A stretch of 64,000 bases of DNA from Marivita sp041725935 (GTDB lineage: Bacteria > Pseudomonadota > Alphaproteobacteria > Rhodobacterales > Rhodobacteraceae), in NCBI GenBank assembly GCA_041725935.1, contig JBGRQD010000003.1, forward strand, positions 186,001-250,000, read 5' to 3'. The translations under genes and the position numbers were made by a program. The notes below the pieces were generated by a model. That model was not told the origin of the DNA and made no database searches. It saw only the letters and a program-made list of their open reading frames with translations. Of the stretch, positions 33,984-43,627 are shown in pieces. How positions within the stretch are numbered: the first letter of the stretch is position 1; each line of letters starts with the position of its first letter.

Positions 33984-35135
33984 ATGTCCAAACGTGACTA
34001 TTACGAAGTGCTCGGCCTCGCCAAAGGCGCGTCTGCAGACGAGATCAAGAAAGCCTATCGCTCCAAGGCGAAAGAGCTTCATCCCGATCGCAATGCGGAC
34101 AACCCCAAGGCCGAAGACCAGTTCAAGGAAGCGAACGAGGCCTACGAGGTTCTCAAGGACGCCGACAAGAAAGCGGCCTATGACCGCTATGGCCATGCGG
34201 CCTTCGAAGGCGGCATGGGTGGTGGCGGTCGTCCCGGTGGCGGCATGGGCCCGGGGCAAGGCGACTTTGCGAGTGCCTTTTCCGATGTGTTCGACGATCT
34301 GTTCGGCGATTTCATGGGCGGCCAGCGCGGTGGCGGGCGTCAACGCGCCTCGCGTGGCGCCGACCTGCGCTATAACCTTCGGGTGACGCTCGAAGACGCC
34401 TATCAGGGCTTGCAGAAAACCATCCAGGTCCCGACATCCGTACAATGCGGATCGTGCTCTGGCTCCGGTGCCGAAGGCGGGGCCGAACCCACCACCTGTC
34501 CGACCTGTTCGGGCATGGGCAAGGTGCGCGCCACCCAAGGGTTCTTTACCGTCGAACGCACCTGTCCGACCTGTTCGGGTCTGGGCCAGACGATCAAGAA
34601 CCCCTGCAAGACCTGTGCTGGTGCAGGGCGTGTCCAAAAGGAACGCGCGCTGTCGGTCAACATCCCCAAGGGTGTGGAAACCGGCACCCGCATCCGTCTT
34701 GCCGGTGAGGGTGAGGCAGGTCTGCGCGGCGGGCCTCCGGGTGATCTCTACATCTTTATAGAAGTCGCTCAGCACGAGCTTTTCGAACGTGATGGCGTGC
34801 ATCTGCACTGCCGCGTGCCGGTCTCCATGATCGTCGCCGCCTTGGGTGGCAATATCGAGGTGCCGACCATCGACGGTGGACGCAGCCGCGTCGCGATCCC
34901 CAATGGCAGCCAGTCCGGCCGTCAGATGCGCCTGCGCGCCAAGGGCATGCCCGCCCTGCGCGGGGCCGGTCTGGGCGACATGTTCATCGAACTGGCGGTC
35001 GAAACTCCGGTCAACCTGACCAGCAAGCAAAAAGACCTGCTGCGGGAATTCGAAGAACTGAGCGAAGACAACAACCCGGAATCAAAGAGCTTCTTCAAAT
35101 CGGTAAAAGGCTTCTGGGATTCCATGAAAGGCTGA
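33984..35135 (+). CDS. dnaJ: Chaperone protein DnaJ (Hsp40)
   Basis: A 383-residue class A J-protein. The J domain (1-70) has HPD at 33-35. A Gly-rich linker follows, then four CxxCxGxG zinc motifs (CGSCSGSG, CPTCSGMG, CPTCSGLG, CKTCAGAG) and the substrate-binding C-terminal domains. In-frame ATGs exist at 33972 and 33981; the ATG at 33984 is best spaced from GGAGG (5 bases) and gives the usual MSKRDYYEVLG. Confidence 0.98.
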   Translation: MSKRDYYEVLGLAKGASADEIKKAYRSKAKELHPDRNADNPKAEDQFKEANEAYEVLKDADKKAAYDRYGHAAFEGGMGGGGRPGGGMGPGQGDFASAFSDVFDDLFGDFMGGQRGGGRQRASRGADLRYNLRVTLEDAYQGLQKTIQVPTSVQCGSCSGSGAEGGAEPTTCPTCSGMGKVRATQGFFTVERTCPTCSGLGQTIKNPCKTCAGAGRVQKERALSVNIPKGVETGTRIRLAGEGEAGLRGGPPGDLYIFIEVAQHELFERDGVHLHCRVPVSMIVAALGGNIEVPTIDGGRSRVAIPNGSQSGRQMRLRAKGMPALRGAGLGDMFIELAVETPVNLTSKQKDLLREFEELSEDNNPESKSFFKSVKGFWDSMKG

Positions 35136-35140
35136 AACGG

Positions 35141-35163
35141 CGGCCCCGCCTAATGCGGGGCCG
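35141..35163 (+). terminator. Hairpin after dnaJ
   Basis: CGGCCCCGC-CTAAT-GCGGGGCCG is a perfect 9-bp stem five bases after the dnaJ stop. The downstream tract is TTAGCGTTTCC, weak for an intrinsic terminator, but position and stem strength suggest the 3' end of dnaKJ mRNA. Confidence 0.7.
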
Positions 35164-35202
35164 TTAGCGTTTCCTTAAGCACTCCTGCGTCATGATCCCA
35201 GC

Positions 35203-35979
35203 ATGACGCGCTCTCGCTCTCCTCAATTGTCTTTATTTGAAACCGCTGCGGTTGCCCCTGCGTCACCTGCAAAACCCAAACCAGTCGCGCCGGCCAAGCC
35301 CAAACAACCGTCCTATATCGGCGGCCACCGAAAACGCCTGCGGGCCCGCTTTTTGGTTGGCGGTGCCGAACCGCTCCCCGATTACGAACTGCTGGAACTG
35401 GTCCTCTTCCGCTGTCTCAGGAACGGCGATGTCAAACCTTTGGCGAACCGCCTGATCGAAACGTTCGGTGACTTCAACCGCGTCCTGTCCGCCTCCATTG
35501 AACGCCTGACCGAGGTCGAGGGGATCGGCCCCGAAATCGCGCTTGACCTCAAACTGATTGAAGCGGCAACCCATCGCATGTCACAGGGCAGGGTGCTGAA
35601 ACGCCCGGTGATCTCAAGCTGGAACGCGCTGTTGGATTATTGCCGCGTGACCATGTCCCACCGCGAAACCGAGGTCTTCCGCATTCTGTTTCTGGATCGC
35701 AAGAACGTGCTGATCGCCGACGAAATCCAGGGCAAGGGCACGGTCGATCATGTTCCCGTCTATCCCCGAGAGGTGATCAAACGCGCGCTCGACCTGAACG
35801 CATCCGCGCTCATCCTCGTGCACAACCACCCCTCCGGTGATCCGACGCCCTCAACTGCCGACATCGCCATGACCGAAGACATCCTGCGCGCCTGCGAAGT
35901 GGTGGGTGTCACGGTGCATGACCACCTGATCATCGGCAAATTGAGAGAGGTGAGTTTCAAATCCGAAGGCTATCTCTAG
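35203..35979 (+). CDS. radC: DNA repair protein RadC (JAB/MPN+ domain)
   Basis: A 258-residue RadC-family protein. The C-terminal JAB/MPN metalloprotease-like domain carries HNHPSGDPTPS at 207-217. An HhH-like region (VEGIGPEIALDLKLIEA) precedes it, and the first ~38 residues are Pro/Lys-rich. Despite the historical name, the molecular role is unproved. It lies 67 bp after dnaJ but beyond the hairpin. Confidence 0.93.
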   Translation: MTRSRSPQLSLFETAAVAPASPAKPKPVAPAKPKQPSYIGGHRKRLRARFLVGGAEPLPDYELLELVLFRCLRNGDVKPLANRLIETFGDFNRVLSASIERLTEVEGIGPEIALDLKLIEAATHRMSQGRVLKRPVISSWNALLDYCRVTMSHRETEVFRILFLDRKNVLIADEIQGKGTVDHVPVYPREVIKRALDLNASALILVHNHPSGDPTPSTADIAMTEDILRACEVVGVTVHDHLIIGKLREVSFKSEGYL

Positions 35980-35987
35980 CCCGCGCC

Positions 35988-37547
35988 TCACCTCACCCAC
36001 ACCTCGACGCGACGGTTCACCTGCCGTCCCCAGGTGCTATCGTCACAGGCCATCGGCATCGCTTCTCCAAACGCATCCGTCGACAGCTGCACCTGTGACA
36101 GGTCCGCAGTCTCGACCGCCGCCTCGATGGCCTGCCTGACGGCTATCGCCCGTTGCTGCGCGATCCGCAAATTGCTCTCTGCCGGACCCTCGCCGTCGGA
36201 AAACCCGACAAAGACCAAAAGCCGCCCGTCATAGATCCCGGCCTCGATCGCATGGGCCAGTTGCTGCACGTTCGACCGCGATTGCGCATCCAGCCGTGCC
36301 GCGCCCGCCTCGAACCGAAACGACGTGGACAGCCGCCGTAACGGCGCCAGCGTGTCGACCATGCGCTTGAGAGCGGTCAAATCCGCCTCGCCCTCTGCGA
36401 CGCGAATGGCATTGGCAAAACGGTCCCCTTGCGCATTCAGCGTGATCTCTTCGGGGGCCTGATCCACGAACCCGGCGCGCCGCGTGATGATCTGCGCAGG
36501 CCCGGTGCGCGTATAGGCCAGGAAATCGCGTGCCAGCTTCGGCAGGCGCCTTGCCGGAATATACAGGAACATCGGCGCGGTCAGCGGGTAATCTTCGGTC
36601 TTGATCGTCAGTCGATTGGCGCGCAACTGAAACCCGCAGGGCCCGGTCAGAGCCAGAGGCTTGCTGTTGCCGATCTCGGAATAGCTTGCCACCCCGATGG
36701 CCAGCTGATCGCGCGTTATCGCTTCGGCCAATGCAGCGTTGGTCGCATGTCGCGTCACGGTGTCCAGAATGCTCAGCCCGGCTTCCCGCAACACCCGGTC
36801 CTCGATGGCCTGCGCGATCCCGGATTGAACGTCCCGCATGTGAACCGAGATGGGCGCATCCGGCCCGCCCATGGTACGCCAATTGTCGATCTCGCCGGAC
36901 AGGATACGCGCGAGATCAAAAACAGACACCGCCGCGACAGGGTTCGTCGGCGACACGATCACCGTCATCGCATCCAGCGCCAGAACGCGGCTGCGATTGA
37001 CGTCGTCCAACTGTCCCAAGCCCACTTCGGCGGCCAGCGTCAGTTCGCCGGGCCGGATCTCGCGCAGTGCCATCACCAGATCGGCCTCGTCGGCCAACAG
37101 ATCGGCAAAGCCTTCATCCGTGCTCGACACACGAAACCGGAACCGGGCCACCGGCGTTTCGTCATCCGACGCCGAGAGCACGTATTCGAATTGCGTATCG
37201 TCGATCCTGACCCGTTCGGCCTTCAGCCCGGACTGCAGGGCAAAGCCCTCGACCAGCGCAGGCATCAGAACTTCGCCCACCGTGGACGACCCGGAGATCT
37301 CGAGCTCGGCGACGAAATCGGTCAGGGACGGGCATCCCGGCCCTTCACACAGCACACCCGACCCATCGACCGTCAATTCGCCGTATTGGGTGTCGACCCG
37401 GTAATACTGGCCGTCAAAGCCCAGCAATGTGCCCGACAGCTCGATCGCACCATCGCGCGACCTCAGTGTCACATCATCGGCCAGCACGGCGTTGCCGGTC
37501 AATGACAGGAAAAGTGCGGCCCAAAGCGCCGCACGGAGATGTTTCAT
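35988..37547 (-). CDS. Periplasmic phosphate-binding-like domain fused to OmpA domain
   Basis: A 519-residue secreted protein. After a signal peptide (about 1-23, ending VLA-DD) comes a PstS-like type 2 periplasmic-binding domain (about 80-370: ISGSSTVGEVLMPALVEGF, later 'IVSPTNPVAAVSVFDLARILSGEIDNW' features of PstS). A C-terminal OmpA domain follows (about 400-519: FVGFSDGEG, AFGEAMPMACDDSTWGRQ, NRRVEVWVR). The fusion would anchor a phosphate or other anion-binding module to peptidoglycan. It is read in the same direction as, and 24 bp before, no close partner; the downstream neighbour radC converges on it. Confidence 0.85.
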   Translation of the reverse strand: MKHLRAALWAALFLSLTGNAVLADDVTLRSRDGAIELSGTLLGFDGQYYRVDTQYGELTVDGSGVLCEGPGCPSLTDFVAELEISGSSTVGEVLMPALVEGFALQSGLKAERVRIDDTQFEYVLSASDDETPVARFRFRVSSTDEGFADLLADEADLVMALREIRPGELTLAAEVGLGQLDDVNRSRVLALDAMTVIVSPTNPVAAVSVFDLARILSGEIDNWRTMGGPDAPISVHMRDVQSGIAQAIEDRVLREAGLSILDTVTRHATNAALAEAITRDQLAIGVASYSEIGNSKPLALTGPCGFQLRANRLTIKTEDYPLTAPMFLYIPARRLPKLARDFLAYTRTGPAQIITRRAGFVDQAPEEITLNAQGDRFANAIRVAEGEADLTALKRMVDTLAPLRRLSTSFRFEAGAARLDAQSRSNVQQLAHAIEAGIYDGRLLVFVGFSDGEGPAESNLRIAQQRAIAVRQAIEAAVETADLSQVQLSTDAFGEAMPMACDDSTWGRQVNRRVEVWVR

Positions 37548-37571
37548 GAAATACGCCTTTGAACCGCCCGC

Positions 37572-38537
37572 TTAGTTTGCGGCGATTGTCAGGTCTTCCA
37601 CCAGATTTTTCAACAGCAAGAAATCCCCGATGGCGTCACAACCGGGCACATCGATGGTCAGTTCCTTCGATGTCAGTGTTCCACCGTTGCGAATCTCGAG
37701 CGTCTGCGCCTCCACGCTGCTGTCGCAGTTCGACGCGATGATTTCGGTCTCGACGGTCAGCGCGACGGTGCCCGACGTATCGGTCATGCCGGAGGGGAAG
37801 GTATACACCTCCGCCAGCAGCGCGTCGGGCGCATCCGGTGTGCCCAGTGTTGTCAGGAAACCGCCTTGCCCGGTCGCGGCCCGTGCCGAATCTCCGACCG
37901 CGCCCTGCCAGATATGGCCATTGGTGAAATACTCCGCATCGAATTCCCGTGCGTGCAATTGCAGCCCCGCATTGCCGCGCCATTGCAGCACCACGCGGTC
38001 ATAGAACGGCACGGACGTTACGTCGGTCATCGCGACCGCACCTGCGCCGTCAAGGAAGGACGCGATCACCAGCGCATGTTCCGTCAACGCCGGAATGTCG
38101 ACCGACAGGCTGCCATCTGGCTGCATCAGTGACGTGAACATCAACCCGTTATGGTGCAATGTGACGCGTTCGCTGCCGTGACAGGGGGCGGTCAGGTCAA
38201 CGGACATCATGGCACCTGCGTTGGGTGTCGCGGTCATGGTGACGTCGCAGGAAAACCCGGTGTCTTCCGGGGCTTCCGGGATCGTTATGTCCAACGGTTC
38301 AACCGCGCTGCTCACCGATGCGGACACGATATGGTCTGGAAGCGCGGCAACCACGGGCTTGTCCATGGGCATCAGGTCGCGGGGCGATGAAGACACCTCC
38401 TGCAGGTCCGACACGACCACAGGCTTCTGCGCGACAACGGGCGGCGCCGACGGGGGCAAACCCTGCATGACTGCGCCGATCCCAAGGGCGGCGCAGAGCG
38501 TGACCGCTGCGATGCGAATTGTGAACTTCCGGTCCAT
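37572..38537 (-). CDS. Secreted/anchored protein of unknown function, secA-linked
   Basis: A 321-residue protein with an N-terminal hydrophobic segment (about 8-27) that is a signal peptide or anchor, a Pro/Val-rich linker, and a beta-rich domain with four cysteines. Homologues in Rhodobacteraceae tend to be labelled 'translocase', apparently only because they neighbour secA. The ATG at 38537 has GGGAG eight bases upstream; the GTG at 38546 is too close to that site. It lies 24 bp before the PBP-OmpA gene on the same strand, so the two are likely cotranscribed. Confidence 0.65.
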   Translation of the reverse strand: MDRKFTIRIAAVTLCAALGIGAVMQGLPPSAPPVVAQKPVVVSDLQEVSSSPRDLMPMDKPVVAALPDHIVSASVSSAVEPLDITIPEAPEDTGFSCDVTMTATPNAGAMMSVDLTAPCHGSERVTLHHNGLMFTSLMQPDGSLSVDIPALTEHALVIASFLDGAGAVAMTDVTSVPFYDRVVLQWRGNAGLQLHAREFDAEYFTNGHIWQGAVGDSARAATGQGGFLTTLGTPDAPDALLAEVYTFPSGMTDTSGTVALTVETEIIASNCDSSVEAQTLEIRNGGTLTSKELTIDVPGCDAIGDFLLLKNLVEDLTIAAN

Positions 38538-38645
38538 GACAGACACTCCCGATGCACTTATTGCAACGGTATGTGTGCCCGGAAATTTAGGTCTGCCTAG
38601 GGCGGGCGTTGGGTCTCATTGCGTCGGGAATGTGGCGGGACGGGC

Positions 38646-41366
38646 TCAGGCCAGCCGTCCGTGACAGTGCTTGAACTTCTTGCCCGATCCGCAGGGGCAG
38701 GGGTCATTGCGACCGGGGGTGCCCCATGTGGTCGGATCGCTCTCGTCGAACCCGTCCACGGCCGCCGCCAGGCTGACTTCGGCATCCTCAGCATCGGGAT
38801 GCTGCGCGGATGCAGAATCTGCTGTCCGGGCCATGGCCGCCTGTTGTGCCGCCATCTGCTGAAGCATCGCTTTCTGCTCTTCCTCGGTCATCGGACGGAC
38901 CTTGCCAAGCTGCTTGCTCACGTCTTCGCGCAGGCTGTCCAGCATGGTTTCGAACAGTTGGAACGCTTCGGACTTGTACTCGTTCAGCGGGTCGCGTTGC
39001 GCATAGCCGCGGAACCCGACAACCGACCGCAGGTGTTCAAGCGTCAACAGGTGCTCGCGCCACTTGCTATCGATGGTCTGAAGCAGAACCTGCTTTTCGA
39101 TCTGGCGCATCGTGTCCGGTCCAAACGCCTCGGCCTTCTGGGCCATCATCTCGTCGGAAGCGGCCTCGAGCCGTTCGCGGATCACCTCGGCGTCCACGCC
39201 TTCCTCGTCACCCCATTCGACGACCGGCGCATCGACGCCGACCAGCTCTTGCAGGGCGGTCTGCAGCCCTTGCGTGTCCCATTGGTCGGCATAGGTCTTG
39301 GGCGGGATGTAAGTGTCGACCAGATCGTCGATCACCTGATGGCGCATGTCGCGCACAACTTCGGCCAGATCCTGTGCTTCCATGATCTCGCGGCGCTGGC
39401 TGAAGATCACCTTGCGCTGGTCGTTCATCACGTCGTCGAATTTCAGAAGTTGCTTGCGGATGTCAAAGTTGCGCCCCTCGACCTTGGCCTGCGCGCGCTC
39501 CAGCGACTTGTTCACCCAAGGGTGAATGATCGCCTCGCCTTCCTTCATGCCCAGCGTCGACAGAACCTTGTCCAGACGCTCTGATCCGAAGATCCGCATC
39601 AGATCGTCATCCAGCGACAGAAAGAACGAGGACCGCCCCGGATCGCCCTGACGCCCCGAACGACCGCGCAGCTGGTTGTCGATGCGGCGGCTTTCATGGC
39701 GCTCGGTGGCCAGAACAAACAGACCGCCGGCAGCCTTCACGGCCTCTTCATCGGTGGTGTGCGCGGCTTCGATCTTCTTGCGGATCGCCTCGGGATCGCC
39801 GTCGGGATCGGCGGCGATCGCTTCCATGATCTGGTAGTCAAGATTGCCGCCCAGTTTGATGTCGGTGCCGCGGCCGGCCATGTTGGTGGCGATTGTCACC
39901 GCGCCCAGCTTGCCTGCATCGGCGACGATCTGCGCTTCCTGCTCGTGCTGGCGTGCGTTCAACACGTTGTGCGGCAGATCGGATTTGGTCAGCAACTGAC
40001 TCAGCATCTCGGACTTTTCGATCGAGGTGGTGCCCACCAGAACCGGCTGACCCTTTGCGTGCGCGTCCTTGATCTCGGTCGCGATGGCGTCGTATTTTTC
40101 CTGCGCCGTCCGGTAGACCCGGTCATCTTCGTCGATCCGGGCAATCGCGCGGTTGGTCGGCACCTCGACCACACCAAGACCGTATATCTCTGCGAATTCA
40201 GAGGCTTCGGTCGTGGCCGTGCCGGTCATGCCCGCCAGCTTCTCATACAGGCGGAAATAGTTCTGGAATGTAACCGACGCGAGCGTCACGTTCTCGGGTT
40301 GGATCTTGGCGTCTTCCTTGGCTTCGATGGCCTGGTGCAAACCGTCGGACAACCGCCGCCCCGCCATCATCCGGCCGGTGAACTCGTCGATCAGAACAAC
40401 CTCGCCATCCCGGACGATGTAATCCTTGTCCTTCTGGTACAGCTTGTGCGCCCGCAGACCCTGGTTGACGTGGTGGATCAGAGTTGTGCTTTCCGGATCA
40501 TAGAGCGACTGATCCTCGGGCAGCAGCCCAATCTCGTGCAGCGTCTGTTCGAGAAACTCGTTGCCCTCGTCGGTGAAGGTGACGTTGCGGGTCTTTTCAT
40601 CCAGCGTGAAATGCTCTTCGGTCAGCGATGGGATCAGCTTGTCGATGGCGACATACAATTCGCTGCGGTCCTGCGCCGGGCCGGAAATGATCAGCGGTGT
40701 CCGGGCCTCGTCGATCAGGATCGAATCCACCTCGTCCACGATCGCCATGTAATGATCGCGCTGATACATCTGTTTCAGCTCGGATTTCATGTTGTCACGC
40801 AGGTAATCGAACCCAAGCTCGTTGTTCGTCGCATAGGTGATATCGCAGCCATAGGCAGCCTGCTTTTCCGCATCGGGCTGGCGCGGATACACGACACCCG
40901 TGGTCAGACCCAGCGCGCCATAGACCTTTGCCATCCATTCGCTGTCGCGCTTGGCAAGGTAATCGTTGACCGTCACGATATGCACACCGCGCCCGGTGAT
41001 CGCGTTCAGATAGGCCGGGAACGTCGCCACCAGCGTCTTGCCCTCGCCGGTCTTCATCTCGGAAATGTTGCCTTGGTGCAGGAAGATCCCGCCCATCAGC
41101 TGCACGTCAAAGGCCCGCAGACCCAACGCGCGCTTGGCCGCCTCGCGGCAGTTTGCAAATGCCTCCGGCAACAGCGCGTCAAGCGCTTCGCCATTGGAAT
41201 GACGTGCCTTGAACTCGGCTGTTTTCTCGATCAACTGCGCATCGCTCAGCTTTTCGAATTCCGCTTCCAGTGCGTTGATTTTCTCAACCAGCGGGCGGGT
41301 CGCCTTGACTTTGCGGTCGTTCGGCGTCCCGAACACCTTGCGCGCGACTTTACCTAATCCCAGCAT
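38646..41366 (-). CDS. secA: Preprotein translocase ATPase SecA
   Basis: A 906-residue SecA, the ATPase motor of the Sec translocon. The N-terminus is MLGLGKVARKVFGTPNDRKV. Walker A (MKTGEGKTLVA) is near 105, DEVDSILIDEARTPLIISGP near 210, and the second nucleotide-binding fold carries GRGTDIKLGGN and GRSGRQGDPGRSSFFLSLDD. The C-terminal zinc motif CPCGSGKKFKHCHG closes the protein. It is divergent from the parvulin gene, both serving protein export. Confidence 0.98.
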   Translation of the reverse strand: MLGLGKVARKVFGTPNDRKVKATRPLVEKINALEAEFEKLSDAQLIEKTAEFKARHSNGEALDALLPEAFANCREAAKRALGLRAFDVQLMGGIFLHQGNISEMKTGEGKTLVATFPAYLNAITGRGVHIVTVNDYLAKRDSEWMAKVYGALGLTTGVVYPRQPDAEKQAAYGCDITYATNNELGFDYLRDNMKSELKQMYQRDHYMAIVDEVDSILIDEARTPLIISGPAQDRSELYVAIDKLIPSLTEEHFTLDEKTRNVTFTDEGNEFLEQTLHEIGLLPEDQSLYDPESTTLIHHVNQGLRAHKLYQKDKDYIVRDGEVVLIDEFTGRMMAGRRLSDGLHQAIEAKEDAKIQPENVTLASVTFQNYFRLYEKLAGMTGTATTEASEFAEIYGLGVVEVPTNRAIARIDEDDRVYRTAQEKYDAIATEIKDAHAKGQPVLVGTTSIEKSEMLSQLLTKSDLPHNVLNARQHEQEAQIVADAGKLGAVTIATNMAGRGTDIKLGGNLDYQIMEAIAADPDGDPEAIRKKIEAAHTTDEEAVKAAGGLFVLATERHESRRIDNQLRGRSGRQGDPGRSSFFLSLDDDLMRIFGSERLDKVLSTLGMKEGEAIIHPWVNKSLERAQAKVEGRNFDIRKQLLKFDDVMNDQRKVIFSQRREIMEAQDLAEVVRDMRHQVIDDLVDTYIPPKTYADQWDTQGLQTALQELVGVDAPVVEWGDEEGVDAEVIRERLEAASDEMMAQKAEAFGPDTMRQIEKQVLLQTIDSKWREHLLTLEHLRSVVGFRGYAQRDPLNEYKSEAFQLFETMLDSLREDVSKQLGKVRPMTEEEQKAMLQQMAAQQAAMARTADSASAQHPDAEDAEVSLAAAVDGFDESDPTTWGTPGRNDPCPCGSGKKFKHCHGRLA

Positions 41367-41465
41367 TCATTCACTTTCAGCTTTGACATCTTCGTGTGCG
41401 GCATCTGCTTGCTCGCCTCGCACACAGCCCATATGTCACAGGGGAACGACTGGCTTTGCAGCGCC

Positions 41466-41494
41466 TTGAGGCGATGTAAGGTCAGGGCAATACA
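41466..41494 (+). promoter_or_regulatory. Candidate sigma-70 promoter of the parvulin-argJ-mutT operon
   Basis: TTGAGG (41466-41471) and AATACA (41489-41494) are separated by exactly 17 bases, about 45 bases before the parvulin ATG. Confidence 0.5.
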
Positions 41495-41541
41495 CTGTCA
41501 ATGTCGCCCCACTTGTGCGGGCGGCTCTGGAAGGAACAAAC

Positions 41542-42393
41542 ATGACGAATCTCATCACGAAACTGTCGGCAAGCGCGTTCGCCCTGATGCTGGCCCTGCC
41601 GGTTCAGGCGCAGGACACCCTGAGCGCCGACTCGGTCGTGGCGACGATCAACGGCACCGAAATCACGCTGGGCCACATGCTGATGATCCGCGCGTCCCTG
41701 CCGGACCAGTATCAGCAGCTTCCCGATGAAGTCCTGTGGGACGGTATCCTCGATCAGATCGTGCAGCAGACTGTTCTCAGCCAGCAGGACAGCGGTGAAG
41801 AAAGCCGTCGCGTCCAGCTTGCTCTTGAAAACGAACGCCGCGCGCTGATGGCCGCACAGGTGATCGAAGAGATCGTGGACGAGGCCGTGACTGACGAAGC
41901 GGTGCAGGCGCTTTACGATGAAACCTACCTTCAAGGTGAACCGACCGAAGAATTTAACGCCTCGCATATTCTCGTCGAGTCTCAGGAAGAAGCAGCGGCA
42001 ATCGCCGAAGATCTGCGCGGTGGTGCCGATTTTGCCACGGTCGCCCGCGAGAAATCGACCGGTCCGTCCGGCCCGAACGGTGGCCAGCTTGGCTGGTTCG
42101 GTCCCGGCATGATGGTGCCCGAGTTCCAGACAGCCGTCGAAGGCATGGAGGTCGGCGCGATTTCTGATCCGGTGCAAACCCAGTTCGGCTGGCACGTGAT
42201 CACTCTCAACGAAAAGCGCGCACAGGCCGCACCTGAACTCGCCTCCGTCCGGGAAGAGCTCGAAGCCACACTGAGCCAGGATGCTGTCAGTCAGAGAATC
42301 GAAGAACTGACCGCGTCCGCGGACGTCACCCGCACCGCCAAAGAAGAGGTCGACACCTCTGTCCTGAGCAATCTCGGTCTTCTGGAGGAATAA
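41542..42393 (+). CDS. Periplasmic parvulin-type peptidyl-prolyl isomerase
   Basis: A 283-residue periplasmic foldase. A signal peptide (about 1-22, ending VQA-QD) is followed by an N-terminal helical chaperone part and a parvulin domain (about 130-230: ASHILVESQEEA, GADFATVAREKSTGPSG, GGQLGWFGPGMMVPEF, FGWHVI). It assists outer-membrane and secreted protein folding. Nine codons of open frame precede the ATG at 41542, which is chosen for its signal peptide and a GGAAGG upstream. argJ starts three bases after its stop. Confidence 0.93.
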   Translation: MTNLITKLSASAFALMLALPVQAQDTLSADSVVATINGTEITLGHMLMIRASLPDQYQQLPDEVLWDGILDQIVQQTVLSQQDSGEESRRVQLALENERRALMAAQVIEEIVDEAVTDEAVQALYDETYLQGEPTEEFNASHILVESQEEAAAIAEDLRGGADFATVAREKSTGPSGPNGGQLGWFGPGMMVPEFQTAVEGMEVGAISDPVQTQFGWHVITLNEKRAQAAPELASVREELEATLSQDAVSQRIEELTASADVTRTAKEEVDTSVLSNLGLLEE

Positions 42394-42396
42394 GAC

Positions 42397-43626
42397 TTGG
42401 CCAAGATCACATCGGTTTCGCCCCTCGCGCCGGCCAGCTTCCCAACGCTGCCGGTGATCCGGGGCGCGCGCTTTTCCACCGCGGCAGCGGGCGTCAAATA
42501 CGCCGGGCGAACCGACGTGATGCTGGCCGTTCTGGACCCGGGATCCTGCGTGGCGGGCGCTTTCACCAAATCCGCCACGCGCTCTGCCAACGTATTGGAT
42601 TGCCAGTCTAAAATCCGTCTCGAAGATGCAGGCGGCGCGGCGATCATCGTCAATTCCGGCAACTCCAACGCCTTTACGGGCCGAGCCGGAGACGAATCGG
42701 TTCAGGCCATCTGTGCCGAGGTCGCCCGCGTCACTGGCCTTCCGGCCACGCGCGTCTTTACCAGTTCGACCGGCGTGATCGGCGAACGTCTGCCGCATGA
42801 CCGGATCAAGGCGAAGGTACAGGAACTCCACGACAGTCTGGACGAAACAGCCTTGCCGTCAGCCGCCAAGGCCATCATGACCACAGACACCTTCGCCAAA
42901 GGTTCGACCACCACGGTTGATCTGCCCGAAGGCACAGTGACCATCGCAGGTATCGCCAAGGGGTCGGGCATGATCGCCCCCGACATGGCGACGATGCTGG
43001 TCTACATTTTCACCGACGCCAAGATCGCGCAAGCCGACCTGCAAACACTGGTCTCCGCGCTCAACGAAAAGACGTTCAACAGCATCACCGTCGACAGCGA
43101 CACCTCCACCTCCGACACGCTTCTGGTCGCAGCCACAGGTGCGTCCGATGTGTCTGTGACCGCAGGTGACACCGCTTTCCGCGACGGTCTGCACCAGGTC
43201 ATGCAGGACCTTGCCCACCAGGTGGTCCGCGACGGCGAAGGGGCGACCAAGTTCCTCGAAATCACCGTCACCGGCGCTCTGAACGACGCCGATGCCAAGA
43301 CCCACGCCATGTCCATCGCCAATTCCCCGCTGGTGAAAACCGCCATCGCGGGTGAAGATCCCAATTGGGGCCGCGTCGTCATGGCCATCGGCAAATCCGG
43401 CGCACCCGCCGACCGCGACACGCTCAGCATTTCCTTCGGGGATGTCAAAGTCGCCTCGAACGGCTGGGTCGATCCCGCCTACCGGGAAGAGCAGGGCGCG
43501 GCGATCATGAAGCAGGACAATATCTCCATGACCGTCGATCTGGGCATGGGCAGCGGAACCGCCACCGTCTGGACCTGCGATCTGACCCACGGCTACATCT
43601 CGATCAACGCCGACTACAGGTCCTGA
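42397..43626 (+). CDS. argJ: Bifunctional glutamate N-acetyltransferase/ornithine acetyltransferase
   Basis: A 409-residue ArgJ for arginine synthesis, recycling acetyl groups from N-acetylornithine to glutamate. The self-cleavage site is in MATMLVYIFTDA, where the Thr before Met-Leu becomes the nucleophile. GSGMIAPDMAT and the C-terminal DPNWGRVVMAIGKSGAP (EDPNWGR) blocks are diagnostic. The start is a TTG with GGAGG eight bases upstream, within the end of the parvulin gene, so translation is coupled. mutT follows after one base. Confidence 0.96.
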   Translation: MAKITSVSPLAPASFPTLPVIRGARFSTAAAGVKYAGRTDVMLAVLDPGSCVAGAFTKSATRSANVLDCQSKIRLEDAGGAAIIVNSGNSNAFTGRAGDESVQAICAEVARVTGLPATRVFTSSTGVIGERLPHDRIKAKVQELHDSLDETALPSAAKAIMTTDTFAKGSTTTVDLPEGTVTIAGIAKGSGMIAPDMATMLVYIFTDAKIAQADLQTLVSALNEKTFNSITVDSDTSTSDTLLVAATGASDVSVTAGDTAFRDGLHQVMQDLAHQVVRDGEGATKFLEITVTGALNDADAKTHAMSIANSPLVKTAIAGEDPNWGRVVMAIGKSGAPADRDTLSISFGDVKVASNGWVDPAYREEQGAAIMKQDNISMTVDLGMGSGTATVWTCDLTHGYISINADYRS

Positions 43627-43627
43627 C

